DNA of 64,000 nt from Sycobia sp. Sy_11. Taxonomy: Eukaryota; Arthropoda; Insecta; Hymenoptera; Epichrysomallidae. The stretch lies in assembly GCA_018907035.1 (NCBI GenBank), contig JACCIC010000019.1, positions 3,365,001 to 3,429,000 of the forward strand, in the 5' to 3' direction. The translations under genes were made by a program, and so were the position numbers. The notes beneath the pieces are model-generated. The model was not told the origin of the DNA and made no database searches. It was given only the letters and a program-made list of their open reading frames with translations. The first letter of the stretch is position 1; each line of letters starts with the position of its first letter. Positions 12,407 through 25,242 of the stretch are shown here, piece by piece.

Positions 12407-15177
12407 CATGCGGCTCGCGGACGGCGATCTATGCGCGCGTACGCGTGAAATGGGCGGCGAGGCGAAATAGTGCTTATGTATCACTACGCGCGTGTTCTTA
12501 ATACACGTTAAATATAGGAATTTACCCAGTGCTCTTTCTCGAGATGTGAGCAAGAGGTGAAGGGGGGGGGGAGACAGAGCGAGAGACACTTATTCAGACG
12601 AGAGAGACGAGGGCGAAAGCACGTACGATCGACGCCGATGATCCTTGGTAAGAACTTCCTCTCGCGCGACCTCAGCTCGCCTTGCTGACCCGCGAAAGCA
12701 ATCCCGGACGGGGTATCGCTACTTCTCGCGACGGATTTCTTCTCCATCGTCCCTTTCCTATGCCTCCGCCCGCCGCCCCCCCCCCCCACAATCGCAAGAA
12801 CTGCTCACCAGCCACGAACTTCGAATCCCATGCATTTCCCGCAATCATATTCATTCGATATACGCTCTATGTATGCGTTTTTCCGTGTTTATTCGCGAGC
12901 GTCTCTGTATGCGTATCGGCTCAACGGAACGCGGGGATTGCAATTTGATAATACACGGCGTCGAGGCAGCGGCACGAATGAAAAGTCTTCGCCGTTGCAA
13001 AGACATGGCGCGTATTCCCCCCCCCCCCCCGAGTCTCTTATTTACCGCAACGATCGACAGGTCGTCGACCTCGATCCGTTGTATTAAGAAAATATATCAC
13101 GATTTTCGTTGTTTTTTTTTTTTTTTTCTTTTTGAATAACGTTGGGACCGGCGGCTGGCTTCGGTATTACATCGCGCGGGCGCCCGGAAATCGAAGGAGA
13201 AAACAATTTGTCGCCGGTGCGCGAGCGCGTGCCCTGAAAAAGGAATCCGGGATTTCGGCTTCATTTCGTTCGAGTAATCGAAGGCAGGTAGTCGTCGGCC
13301 AATATTCTTGAGAAATCTACTGATGTTCACGTATTTCCTGCCGAAAATTTAGTTTTGTTAAATGTTATTTTCTAATAATAGTTCACTTTTATTAAGTTTA
13401 AAAAAATTAAAAAAAAGACGTATTCGATGCAATCGAGCTAATAATTTACTATATTATATCAATTTCTGAAATTTCAAAATAAGAACTCTTTCATTCTGTT
13501 CTTTTTGCGCCTAGAATTAAGAATAATAGAATAACTTTCGACGTTCCGATGAATAGCTTCGAAATCAGGGTAAAGAAGTTAATGACAAGTCTTCAGCTTT
13601 ACTTGTTTTTGCCCATTCGGAGTTTCGAAGAGCGAAGAATTATCATAATTTTTTACCCTACAGAAAAATCTATGTCAATTTGAAACCTAATAATTGAATT
13701 CAAAACATTTAATTTAAAATTTTCATTTGCTATTAGTATGAATTGCCTTTGGATTTATTAGTCTTGCAGTGTAAATACACCTTGAAAAGTACATCGCACG
13801 TAAAGCACAAGAGTAGCACTTTAGAGTAATGTCATAAAACTTTTAAAAAATTTTTCTTTTCAATTTTCATACCAGTTACTCTGTAACGACTTGGCACATT
13901 AAAAAATTTAATAAATTTTATAAAAATTGTAAAATTAAGTTTTATTTATCTAATTACTAATAACTTTTCGAATAAATGTTAAAAAACCGTGTCTTTCCAT
14001 TTGAAATTTGTAAGGTTTGTATGAGTTGAAGCATAACTATGCGAATTTGTACGAAATAGAAAAAAATAAAAAGTTTAAAAAATTTACGAAAACATGAAAA
14101 TAATTTTCGTATGTTTTCTATTCGGATACATAAGCACTTTTAGGTGAGAAACTATAGAACTAATACACATTTATTTAGTATAAATAATAAACAAAAATAA
14201 TTTTGCTTTCTATTTGAACCTATAGGGGATTGGTATTTGAAAATTTTGAATCTCCACAGAAGATGGGGTAATCCTATATCTTATATCGTAATTTACATAT
14301 GGAAAAGGGTTAATCCAATTTTCATCCAAGATCGTACAACTATAGCGGCTTTCGAGTCCCGTAGGGTGCTGAAAATGCTAATTTTTCATACTTCGAGAAT
14401 ATTTGATTTTTTGGAGTTAATTTTTATTAGAAAAATTCGGGGGAAAAAACTTTCGCTATATTCTGACATTATTGTTTATGAAATTATAATTTAAATATTT
14501 TTAAAAATTAATAATATCATATATTGCATACGTAAAAAGTATCACAAATTTGATTTTTACAACTTGATTTTCAAGCAGAAAAATTCAAAAGTTTTTTATT
14601 ACATGGGTAAGAAAATTATTTTATTATTCTAATTTAAAATTAAATTATCTGATCCAAACTTGCAGAAATATCGTTATTTTCCATTTCTTTAACCGTGACT
14701 ATGAGTAAGCGAACGAAAATGAAAAATCATAATTTTACATTTTATATTAGTATTTTATCTGTATTTTATCTATTCATATTTCCGATACAGACAATAGAGA
14801 TACGATTTATTGCTTTAGAACAGTCTTTCGGGAAATTATGTCTCGTGTCTCGTCGTAATTTCGAATTTATGCTATATTTAATCTAATATATGCCACTATC
14901 TAAAGATATGCACGATCCGATGGTATTGACACTGAGCTTTCGAATGAATTTTCATAGAGCACCAAAGTTTTTCCGTGATAACGGCCAAATCAAGGACAAA
15001 AATATTAAAGAACACCTCGGAGCGCTAGGCCGAACGTGTCGCACGTATCTGCACGCGACGTATTTTAGCATGCTGTTTTCACTTCGTGGCGCTGATGGGG
15101 CAGGGGGGGGGGACTGGTAAAACCATTCAAACCGAGGATGATCGAGAGTTTCTTTTTTCTTTTCCTTCTGTCCTCAG

Positions 15178-15333
15178 GCGCGCAATCCACGGAGGATAGG
15201 CTTCCTGATAGCGGCCGTCTGGGTGGTGTCGCTGGGCATATCGTTGGCGCCGCAGCTCGGCTGGAAGGATCCGGGCTACTTGGACCGCATCGCCGAGGGC
15301 AAGTGCCTCGTCTCCCAGGATCCGGCGTATCAG
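15178..15333 (+). CDS. 5-HT1A: 5-HT1 receptor exon: TM4 and extracellular loop 2
   Basis: This exon of 156 nt encodes 52 residues, entered through TTCTGTCCTCAG and left at CAG|GTAAGG, a near-perfect donor; both borders are phase 0. It begins ARNPRRIGFL, the end of intracellular loop 2, which joins directly to the DLNYIQ end of the TM3 exon. TM4 spans about residues 7-27 and contains Trp 4.50 in AAVWVVSLG. The sequence APQLGWKDP that follows is a hallmark of insect 5-HT1 receptors. The Cys in GKCLVSQD near the end is the loop 2 partner of Cys 3.25, and this loop covers the ligand pocket. The exon lies in a GC-rich block flanked by GA- and CT-rich intron sequence. Confidence 0.92.
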
Positions 15334-16962
15334 GTAAGGCGGGGACTTCTGGGGAAAAACTCGCGCTATAGGGACGGAAGGTGGAGAGGGAGATAGAAAG
15401 AGGGAGGGAGAGAGACGCGGTGCTGGCGGGTATGTGGAGGGGGAAGTAGATGGGAAGAAAATTTACTTGCCCACCGTTGCGCCCGAGGAAATGCAGAGCG
15501 GGCACGCCGGAGGTGGAAGCTCATTCACGTGGGCATAAAGGGGGAGAAGAATGAAAGAAGGAATATCCTGGGGGACGAACGGGAGGGGAGGGACGGGGTG
15601 AAGGGCAGGGGAATAAAAGCACGAGCCACGATCTCCCTTCGACTCTTTTTTCTTTCTTTCTTTATCGTCGAACTGAGACAATGGGAGGGAGAGGGATCTG
15701 GCGGATCTCTTACACCATCCTCCTTAGCGCCCTGGGTATATAAACGCAAAGAGCGGAGACGCAGCGCTGGCGTAAGTGGCCCTTCTAAGACCTGTCCCTT
15801 TCTTCGCTGTTTGTCTCTCTCTCTCTCTCTACCTCTGTCCTTCCCCTAGACTGCCCACCGAGGCAGAAGGCAAATATATTTGCCTACCACTTCTTTATAC
15901 TTTTCGAATCGCCTCCGATCGCTCGGTCACTTTTATCTATCAAAAGTTCTAGAAGTGTGCGCGTCTTCCTTCCTCCTGCCGCCACCCCCTCCCGCCCGGA
16001 AAATTCGTCCTCCATCGACGGAATGCGAAATCATTTTATTGACTGAAAATCCAACTTTGCGCGGAAAGTCTCCTTTAGCACTTCTTTCCGCTACTTCTTC
16101 GGCTTCCGGGGGGATACCCGCGGATGCCGAGTAGGGCGTCGGTTGCAGCGCCGAGGCTTATCGATCTCCCTCCCCGCCTGTCTCTGTCTTTGTCTTTCTA
16201 TCTATCGTTCTCTATCTGTCATCCCTTCCTTCACCCCCCCCATCCCCTCCACGGGTCTCGCGAACCTCGGCAGCGCGACACACAAGTAGCTCGGATGGAT
16301 GTACGTTACACGCCTCGATGCGCAGAGTATACTGTAAAACGAAAAACTTGGCCGATCGCGCGCACGCCCCAGAACTCGATTGGAGTCTTGTTCCACTTTT
16401 GTTTTATTGGTTTCGAAGGGGCGCGAGGGGGGAGGGTGTCGCACGCTAGACAGAGACGGATATAGATAACGAGCGGGGAAGAGAGAAGTTTGCACGTAGT
16501 CGTGCCGGGAGCATTTTTTTTTTATTTATACGTTTTAGGAAACGATTTGGATCTCTTTATCGCTTTGGAAACTCTTCTGTTTGTTTGTTTTGCAAGTGTT
16601 TTCGCCATGATTTCGGTTTTCTCGGCTTATTACAGAAGGTATATATATATATATACGTTTCCGATCGCCAGCACTTCGGAGTATTCTTTAGTTTTCTTCA
16701 AGTTTACGGATGTAATTATCCTTTATTCGCAGAAATTGATATATACGACGTGAAATACGAGGAGTACGTTTTGTCGACCGATCGCTTTCCTTTTTCCTTT
16801 TTCATTTTACTTATACATTTCTACGTTTTCTGTCCAACTCCAAGAATTATATAAGCAACGTAACGAAAGTAAAGAAGTCACTTCATCGGTAGGAAAATAG
16901 CGCGTCTCTCGTATCTGCGTAGATTTTCATACAAAAGTCTTACGCGCTTCGAAGAAGATTGG

Positions 16963-16968
<6 letters not shown>

Positions 16969-17034
<66 letters not shown>
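16969..17034. repeat. (CA)n joined to (TA)n
   Basis: A CA run to about 16996 passes directly into a TA run, a common outcome of transitions within a dinucleotide repeat. Confidence 0.93.
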
Positions 17035-17036
<2 letters not shown>

Positions 17037-17274
17037 CGGACTGATAAGGAAACTTAGTTCTTCGGTGATGCGTAATACGAAGCCCGTAGTCCCGACAGCA
17101 AGTTTGCCTCCACCACCATTCCCCTTCCATGATGCCCCGACCCCCGGACCAAATAAGATTATCTTACGAACAAATCCGCTGATTAGTTGGCGCTCGGTAT
17201 ACCTGCGTCTCGCCTCGGAAGATGCCTCTTCGAATCGAAGCCTCGCGCGAACGTAGGCTTCTCTCTCTTATCTG

Positions 17275-17280
<6 letters not shown>

Positions 17281-17308
<28 letters not shown>
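17281..17308. repeat. (TC)n microsatellite
   Basis: Pure TC alternation after a longer pyrimidine-rich lead-in. Confidence 0.93.
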
Positions 17309-17311
<3 letters not shown>

Positions 17312-17469
17312 AGATTAGTCGCGGTGGAGAAGGTGAGTTTCCTGACGGGGGAGGGCGGAGGGAGTTTTCCCGCGGCATTGATAATACGACGGATTCGCTG
17401 TTTTTCTTTCCGCCGATTGAATTATAGTCGAGGCTCGTCTTTAGTTGTTTATTCATCCTACAGATATAT

Positions 17470-17504
<35 letters not shown>

Positions 17505-19351
17505 CAAATCCGACTCAAATAGAAGAGGGTGTAAGGGAAGAGCGCGAGCTCGCGTTAGTGGACGCTCTCATTGCAAGAACCTAATGAATGTACGGGAGGC
17601 CAGCCTTTTTCTCCAAAGCGATCGCGGAGGGTCGAGAGAGACTCGGCGAATGTAATTAGCACTTGAAGCGAGGCGCGGCGGATTATTTTTCATCGAATAC
17701 GGAATGAATTTGGCATTGTCCGCGTACGCTAAAGCGGCGAACTGCATTAACGGGGCGAGGCGCCGATTTCGTCCCCGTAATTGTTCCCATTAAGCGTTGC
17801 CGTTCGCCGAACGAAAGAAATTTACGGCTAAGTAATAACCCGGAAGTTTCGCCGTCTCTCCCAGCCCGTCGGTTGGCACGCGTCGTTCCCGCGTCCGCTA
17901 GCTGCACTTCATTTATTTCACGAACTAATGGCGACTGCGATCGACGAGCGCGGAAATTATTTATCAGTTTTAATGTGAAAAATAGCGATACGGAGAGTAT
18001 GGGGGGGTGGGGGAGCGTAGCCGGGCGTGGAAGCTGTTGGACGATGAAGTTTAAAGTGCTTTTAAAACTGAAGGGCGCGCGAGGAGATATATGACAGCCA
18101 GGTGCGTATTACCAGGACATATACAGCATGCTGACTAATAGCTGTTCAAGAAAAATTCATTTCGTATAATCATATTTTTGAAATTGTTTGCAATAAGTTT
18201 TCAAAAATTCGATACTTTTGCGTTAATTTTTTTTTTTAAACTATCGCTCGTACAGCTTTGTTAAATGAACGGAATTGTCGAGCTGTTTGTTAACATAAGT
18301 ACATTAAAAAAAAAAAAAAAAAAAAAAAATTAAAAAATACTCAACCTAAACTGTAGCTGTGCAATTTTAGATGTTTATATTAAATGCATAGAAATTAAGT
18401 TCATCTACTATGGAGACAGATTGTCCGCATTTAGGTCGGTATAATAATAGAGATAGAATAACTATGTCACTCGAGTAACGACATTTTACATCATTTGCGT
18501 TCATAGCTCCCACCGCAGCTCACGGGTAATTTCACTTCGGTGTTAACCAGTATTGCGATCGCTTTGCGAAAAACGACAACGAAAAATTACAATCCGATTA
18601 CCAGCCGCCAGAAAATAAACTACGTTACACGCGGAACGGCCGAAAGGAAACGCGAGGAAAGCGACAAATACTGCGTGCAATATTGCACGAGGTAGATTTG
18701 GCAGGCTCGCTTTAATGAAAACTTGATTAATCTGTCGCACGCGCGTCTGGCGCGAGCTTGTCAAATTAGCCTCGCAAGCGCCGTTCCGGATTAGCTGTTT
18801 ACGTGAGCGGGTGGGGAGGAGGGGCGGGATGGGGGGTGAGGGCTGAAAACGAAAGACGGACTGAACGATAAGAGGGCGAGGGCGAATATATCTATATATC
18901 TATGTGTACGCGTGTATGTGTATGTCATTTCTCGGAGAGGGAATACAAGTGACGCGAGGGTACAGAGGGAACGAGAGAGGGGGGTGGGGGTTAGAAAGAA
19001 CGCTGCTAAGGGTACCGGTCAAAACAAGGTGTACGAATACATTGAGAGACAACGCCCAAGGTTAAATTGGCTTTTTACCGTTTTTTTCATTGCCCCCCCC
19101 CCATTTCTCCCTTAAAGAATGCGCAGGATTGAATTTGTTGCGACAAGAAATCGTTCCAAAGGAGCACGCGACACGCTGGCAACGTCCAATATCACGCGTT
19201 CCGGCCTCGGAGCCAGGAGCGTTGTTAAAGACCCAAGTTGATACGCATGCTAGCCAGTATATATAAGTTCGTCGATGAAGGTGCATGACACTCGACAACC
19301 TGCCGGGCTTTTAATAAATCTTGGAATTATTACGGGCGTTTTTAAATTGAC

Positions 19352-19353
<2 letters not shown>

Positions 19354-19403
<50 letters not shown>
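19354..19403. repeat. (TA)n microsatellite
   Basis: Pure TA alternation of about 50 bases in intron 2. Confidence 0.95.
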
Positions 19404-19408
<5 letters not shown>

Positions 19409-21059
19409 TGTCTATTTCTTACGGCAATGGAATTTGATAGTCGGAGCTAAATAAGAATCGGGATAAGGGATATATACTGTGCAATTTTATAACTTCGCCC
19501 AGTGCCTAGAGTTCGCGTTACAGCGAACTGAGGAATAAAATTTCATTGCAAAAGTACGGACGATTTCCAATATTCCTGGAGAGCGACGAGAGATTTAATA
19601 AAAGGAAAAAAAGAAAAATTCGAAATATATTTTCTTAATTGAATCAGTTTCTTTTATACCGATAAGGATATACGTTTGACTTACATCTTTTGCCCCGGAA
19701 AAAAATAAAAGTTTCGTACACGGATGGAATTCAGTCGAAGAAATACATATAATCGTAATAGGAAAACGATTTTTCTCCGATAGTTTTCAAATATTATACT
19801 TTCATAATATAAACAATAACTGTTCTATGATATATATAATGAATGGAAACAAAAACAAGCTTCGAACGATTATTAGTTAATAACGACGTAAAAATTGAAA
19901 AATTAAAAGAAGAAAATGGTGCGTACACGATGTACATCGGTGTACTTCGATTCATTTTAGATAAACAATAATAACAAGAATATTGATACGCTAAATTACC
20001 ACTACGAGTACATAATTTATAAAATAATTAAAAGATTGAATGAATTGGAAATAGTAGAAATGAGAAAAGGATTCATTAGAAATAGTAGACGTAAAAAAAG
20101 CAATAAATAAGTGAAAAATCTAACTAATTATATGATGAACTTTGTTACATCATCAATTCTACAGAAAGTAAGAGCTTTTCAAATCTGTTTATGGCTATTT
20201 AGGTTTTAACAATCATTAACTACTCTAACCTGCACTCCATATAATCAAATAAACGAAATTCCAAATTACTCTGATAATAACGATATTTTTTGACTATTAT
20301 CTCAAAGGAATGACTTTCAATTATTAATATCAAGCAGTTCATTTGAACTGACACGTCCCCAGGTGAGTACACTTAATGATCTGCTTTCAATACGTAAATT
20401 GTATTTCTTAAATATTTACTCTTATTCATTGGAAAATCTACAGTTTAGTTTGCTTAGTAGATAAAAAAATATCTGTTTAAATTATGCGAAGGAATCTGTT
20501 TTGATGTTATTTTCCTTGTTATATTAATGATTTAAAATAGTAATACGAATCGGCGACGGAGTTGTAAGATGTATTTTGTAAACAAAAAACATACAAATTG
20601 TACAGAAATTTTTCTAGTAACTGAAACCGGGACTCAAAATAATAAATTTCTCCTTTATTATTACATATACAGGTACTCATGGATTTGAACATTTTTTGCT
20701 TCCTCCCTACATCAAATACTTGGCTCTTAACTGAAGAGCATAAAATTCATGTTGTTCATATTTCCTACCGGAAATTAGAAATATTTTTAATTATGTGAAT
20801 TTTAAAAATTTTTTTAGGAAATATTAATAAATAGAAAATAAAATTTGCAAATTTTTAAATATTTAGTTCAAAATTTCTAAATATGTACATCTTATTTAAA
20901 TCTATTCACATAATATTTAAATCTTATATATATTATATAACCTGCTGGTCTTGGATGTAAGTCATATTAGTGCGGATCACCTTTTCTCTAACTATATTAA
21001 TATATTCTCAGATTTTATTAGATATATATGTTATTGTTATGCACTGTTTTTAATTCAAA

Positions 21060-21064
<5 letters not shown>

Positions 21065-21106
<42 letters not shown>
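21065..21106. repeat. (TA)n microsatellite
   Basis: About 42 bases of TA, ending 36 bases before the SINE-like fragment. Confidence 0.95.
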
Positions 21107-21109
<3 letters not shown>

Positions 21110-21142
21110 TTGAAAATATTGTAAAAGCTCGCTAAAATTACT

Positions 21143-21215
21143 TCAGAGGCCTACGATGGCTCGATCGCTAAAGCGAAGGACTAGTATCGTCATCAAATTC
21201 CGGTCTCATCCGATT
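21143..21215 (+). mobile_element. tRNA-derived SINE-like fragment
   Basis: The stretch contains GGCTCGATCGCTAAAGCG, which resembles a pol III A box and tRNA D arm, then GGACTAGTATCG. About 25 bases on is GGTCTCATCC, a degraded B box (GGTTCGANTCC). The spacing fits a tRNA head. The sequence following it (CCGATTGACACAAGCACC and on) looks like a SINE body. It cannot fold as a proper tRNA because the anticodon stem does not pair. Its extent to the 3' side is unknown, perhaps to about 21300. Confidence 0.45.
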
Positions 21216-21869
21216 GACACAAGCACCGCTGTAATTCTTTACACATCCTTTGTTTACAAACACATCGTACACCTCCGTCGCTGATCAGCACCGGTATTTG
21301 GAAGCAAAAATAAAGCGACTTTAAATAACATAAAAAAAACTTAAAATAACAGCTTTTAATTTTATTATTTTTGTTATTTTTAACAAAGTAAAGTTTCATT
21401 AATTATACGTGAAAATTATTTTTTAAAATGCAGACTAAAGAACTACTTATCTCATACAATTTTTATTTTTCATATTTCATCTACGTTATACAGTACAAGA
21501 TTATACCAGATCAGCTGATTTTTTTCTGTTTCTCTCCCTTTCTATTTCTCTCCAATCAAATGACAATTGAATTTTTATTTCATAACTTATTGTTTAAATC
21601 AAGCAAATTTGATTATAAGAACATTTTGACTTTATAAACATTTCAAAAGTTTTTTATTTGTTTCAAAAACGATATTTTTCGCCCGTACTGATACTTGAAA
21701 TATTTTTTGAGATAAGTAGACATTATTTCTAAACTAATCAGAGAATACAGTCAACATAAGGTGGACAAATATATATTACAACAAGATGGCAATCATTGGT
21801 ACTTAACATTGAATTTTGAATTTGAAGTAATTTTAGTGAAAATATTTTGTTTTTGGATTGAATTAGTGC

Positions 21870-21982
<113 letters not shown>

Positions 21983-22473
21983 TATCTAATATAAAGCCCA
22001 GAATATAATATAGTTCTACAAAAGATGATCTATTAATAATATTAAAGTGCATCCAAGACGAGCAGGTTGATTTAAAAATATATTTTGAATTTATATAAAT
22101 GAATAGTAATGGAATGAATATTTACAAATTTTTTAGTATTAATTGATTGAATACTATGAATTTATTAAAATATTTATTCTATTACTATTAGTTTTTTAAA
22201 CTATTTTTTAATAATGAATGATACATGATAATGTAAGCCATAGTGAGTTCTTGAGTATTTCTATGTTATTGAAGCCAGGTCCATTTGAATAAAAAAAACG
22301 GTAAAGTTTTTTAGTTTTTTGTTATATTTAATACATTTTTCACCTTCTGAAAAAAATGCTTCTCCGGTGAGGTTAGCCTCTTCCAGTTAGTAAATTAATC
22401 ACTTAATAAGTTTTGGAGAGTATATTTATCAGCATTAGGTTAATTTATAATTGGTATAGCTCCGGTGCACCTT

Positions 22474-22477
<4 letters not shown>

Positions 22478-22521
<44 letters not shown>
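22478..22521. repeat. (TA)n microsatellite
   Basis: Pure TA alternation about 210 bases before the TM5 exon acceptor. Confidence 0.95.
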
Positions 22522-22523
<2 letters not shown>

Positions 22524-22729
22524 TCAATCCTTGTGCATTTCCCTGCAATGCACTCAATATTGAAGGTCCCAACAGTCCAAACCGCACTCTATAACGGAAA
22601 GTCACATTTCGTTGAAAAGTATCCAAAATTCTTTTTTTACATCGATCGTTGAAAACTTATGTAATAATTTTACACCACGTATTTATTGACATTAATCACA
22701 CTTGTAACTCATCATGCTTTGTTTCCCAG

Positions 22730-22890
22730 ATATTCGCGACCTGCGCGACGTTCTACCTGCCGCTGCTGGTCATCCTGTTTCTCTACTGGAGGATATTCCA
22801 GGCGGCGAGGCGGCGGATACGCAAGAGGCCCGGTACGACGATACAGCCGCCGCGCGAACGACGCGGCATCCTCAGGCTCGTGAGGCGAAG
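22730..22890 (+). CDS. 5-HT1A: 5-HT1 receptor exon: TM5 and start of intracellular loop 3
   Basis: The acceptor is TTTCCCAG at 22722-22729. The exon opens with IFATCATFYLPLLV, i.e. TM5 with Pro 5.50, and continues LYWRIFQAARRRIRKRP, the basic start of intracellular loop 3. Position 5.46 is Thr, as I recall for fly 5-HT1A, where the human receptor has Ala. The 3' border is uncertain. The next exon enters in phase 2, and the only nearby phase-2 donor is AAG|GTGGTT at 22891, giving 53 codons plus two bases. CTC|GTGAGG at 22880 looks stronger but is phase 0, and CCCG|GTACGA at 22833 is phase 1; either would need another exon before 24979. The frame stays open to 23047, so retention of the intron start would add low-complexity residues. 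Confidence 0.85.
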
Positions 22891-23152
22891 GTGGTTACAA
22901 CGATATTTCTCAATCTCTCTGTCTCCGCGCGCTTTACATTGTACAGGCAACCCCGATCCACCCCACTCCCAAATTCATCCCTCCCTCGCAGTCCAATCCT
23001 ATGTTCCCCTGGGCAATGCGACGCGAAGACGCGGTCGACGGTGGTAATGCACGCCCCCCCCCCCCCGAGATACCGAAGTAGTAACGCCTACGCGAAGTCG
23101 GACGCGAGCGCGGAATTACTGGGGCGGGCGACGCTCGCGGTCGTAATAGTTG

Positions 23153-23156
<4 letters not shown>

Positions 23157-23213
<57 letters not shown>
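23157..23213. repeat. (TC)n microsatellite in intron 3
   Basis: More than 25 CT units with one G interruption. Being on the transcribed strand as pyrimidine, it could bind polypyrimidine-tract factors. Confidence 0.95.
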
Positions 23214-24103
23214 ACCGATCCTCCCTCGTCCTTCCTCGCTCTCTGTAACTCGAAACATTTGAAGGATAACTCGAAAGCGGCGAAGTTGCCGCGAGCTCGG
23301 ACGTCCCTCGTGATTTTCGCCGAATCGTACGGGCTTGAGGATTTGTCTCGCTCGCCGAATTTGCCTATTCTACGCCGGTCGATGCATTAAGCCCTTTGCA
23401 ATTCTATTAGGGCGCTTAATAACCCAGTGCAGAATCGCGATGGACCGGGCAAAGTCCCTTTTCATTAAACTACACACTTGGCGCGGATGATCGACCGTCG
23501 GATCTTACGTACGTTCGTTCAAGTAATCAAGACGGTAAATTTGTGAAGGACGTTTATTGCCCTCGCGACTGGAATTAAGATGGGAAAGAAAGGAATAATT
23601 GTCAAAATGCTAGATTAAGTTTTGAAATTGCGAAATCATAATTGCTTTAAAATCGCTTTATTTCTTTATTCAGCGGTATAAATTTTGTAAGAATAAAATT
23701 TCACAGAGCATTGTGTGATTTGTCGATGAGATTAAAAATCCTTAACTTTACTTAAATTTAAAAGACTATCAAATAATCCGTTCATAATTTATAATTGAAC
23801 CCAATTATGTGCGAAAATGAAAGATTTTTGTTACAATTATAATATCCAAATAATACATGATCTACCACATAATCATAATTCAATGAAATAATTCAATTTT
23901 ATTCCAAATTAAATAAATCATGAGTTAATAATCATATTACAAAATAAAAAAAATGAGAATAATGATTAGTATATTCATTTTTTCAATTACATAGGATACC
24001 ATACCGATAATGTAATTTCATTTTTGTTTTGTTTTATAGTTATAGAGTATTTTAGTTCACTAAAAAATTATTTAAAGCATTTATGGCTGTTAAATAAGGT
24101 ATT

Positions 24104-24134
24104 TTCTTAATTTTCTAATTTAGAAAATTAAGAA
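24104..24134. repeat. perfect palindrome, 15-base arms
   Basis: TTCTTAATTTTCTAA and its exact reverse complement are separated by a single T. It lies in the AT-rich part of intron 3. Confidence 0.9.
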
Positions 24135-24708
24135 TAAGTATTTTAAATAAATGATTTCTTAAAATCGTAACCAAATTATGTAAAAAGTATCTAAATGTAG
24201 CTAAGTAGCTAAAGTAAAAGACTTTTTTTAATATAAAATAACTTAATGAATAATGATTTGTAATTATTTGTTTAAGAAGTCTTTCTAATAGAATTATACT
24301 ATTAAAATATGTGTCATCCCATACTAAAATAACATAAGAATCGTAAAGTCGGCATAATATATAATTCGGATATCGGTAGTTCTGCTATATTTCTTAAATA
24401 TGGTGTAAAAAATCATACGAATATAATATTCATTATCTAATAATCTATATTAATATTCCATATAGATTCTATTATCAAGATATGTCAGAGTAATTATTAT
24501 TATTTACCCTATTGCATAACTAATCATTAATTTCATCAATTACTTTTGTCGCGACGTTATTTTCAACGTTGCCAAAGGTTATAAATTTGATTCGATAAAT
24601 AGATTAAAGAAAATAGATTAAAGAATATTTTATCATATCTGGCAAACTCAGAAAAATTTTATTCAGATATCCGTTCATTAGGATTTCGAATTTCAATTTA
24701 TCATACTA

Positions 24709-24711
<3 letters not shown>

Positions 24712-24751
<40 letters not shown>
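24712..24751. repeat. (TA)n microsatellite
   Basis: Pure TA alternation about 230 bases before the last exon of the receptor gene. Confidence 0.95.
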
Positions 24752-24755
<4 letters not shown>

Positions 24756-24978
24756 TGATATTAATTATAATTTTTATAAATGCACGAAATGCAGTAAGAA
24801 TTCGTAACCGAAAACACTCGTGCATTGTAAATGTTCGATCAAAGCCGACTGCCGAGTTTCTATTTATAATCCAATCCCATAAATTCCCATCCAGTCCTCG
24901 ATCGGTGAATATCAGCCAGCATCCCTCCCCACCCGTGATAAACTAACCACACGCATTTCTGCCGCCCGGCCAATGCAG

Positions 24979-25204
24979 CCCCAGGGAGGAGTCGACCGCC
25001 TTCACCATAACCCGCTCGACCCCCGACCACTCGTCCGTCTCACCCGAGAAGTCCTCCTCGTACAACGGGGCGAATCCGGGGCAGCACCAGCAGCACCAGC
25101 ACCAGCAGCAGCACCAGCAGCAGCAGCTGACCCCGAACGCGCCCGTCTCCCTGGCCGCCTCGACGACGACCCTCACGGCCACGACCACCCTGACGCCCGT
25201 GGGC

Positions 25205-25242
<38 letters not shown>

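Larger units (their letters stand above)
8343..15177 (+). other. 5-HT1A: receptor intron 1 (visible part), about 6.8 kb
   Basis: This lies between the TM3 exon donor and the TM4 exon acceptor. It holds (GA)n at about 9100-9142, (TA)n at 9381-9419 and 11849-11890, a compound TA tract at 12303-12404, C runs at 12776-12787 and 13017-13030, and AT-rich filler at 9850-10560 and 13350-14900. A moderately GC-rich block with TAAT motifs at 10580-10960 could be a regulatory element, but this is only a guess. Long frames around 11.7-13.1 kb consist of microsatellite translations and are not genes. Confidence 0.75.
22891..24978 (+). other. 5-HT1A: receptor intron 3, about 2.1 kb
   Basis: This is the intron inside the region coding intracellular loop 3. 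It begins with a CpG-rich part (C run 23054-23066, (TC)n 23157-23213) and then becomes very AT-rich, with a 31-base palindrome at 24104-24134 and (TA)n at 24712-24751. Its 5' border depends on which donor is used (22833, 22880 or 22891). A further exon inside it cannot be excluded. Confidence 0.65.

Noticed and set aside
12073..12501. Frame of 142 codons on +
   Set aside because: It is Arg/Gly-rich from CpG-rich DNA, ends in a TA-repeat translation, and is matched by equally long frames on the other strand.
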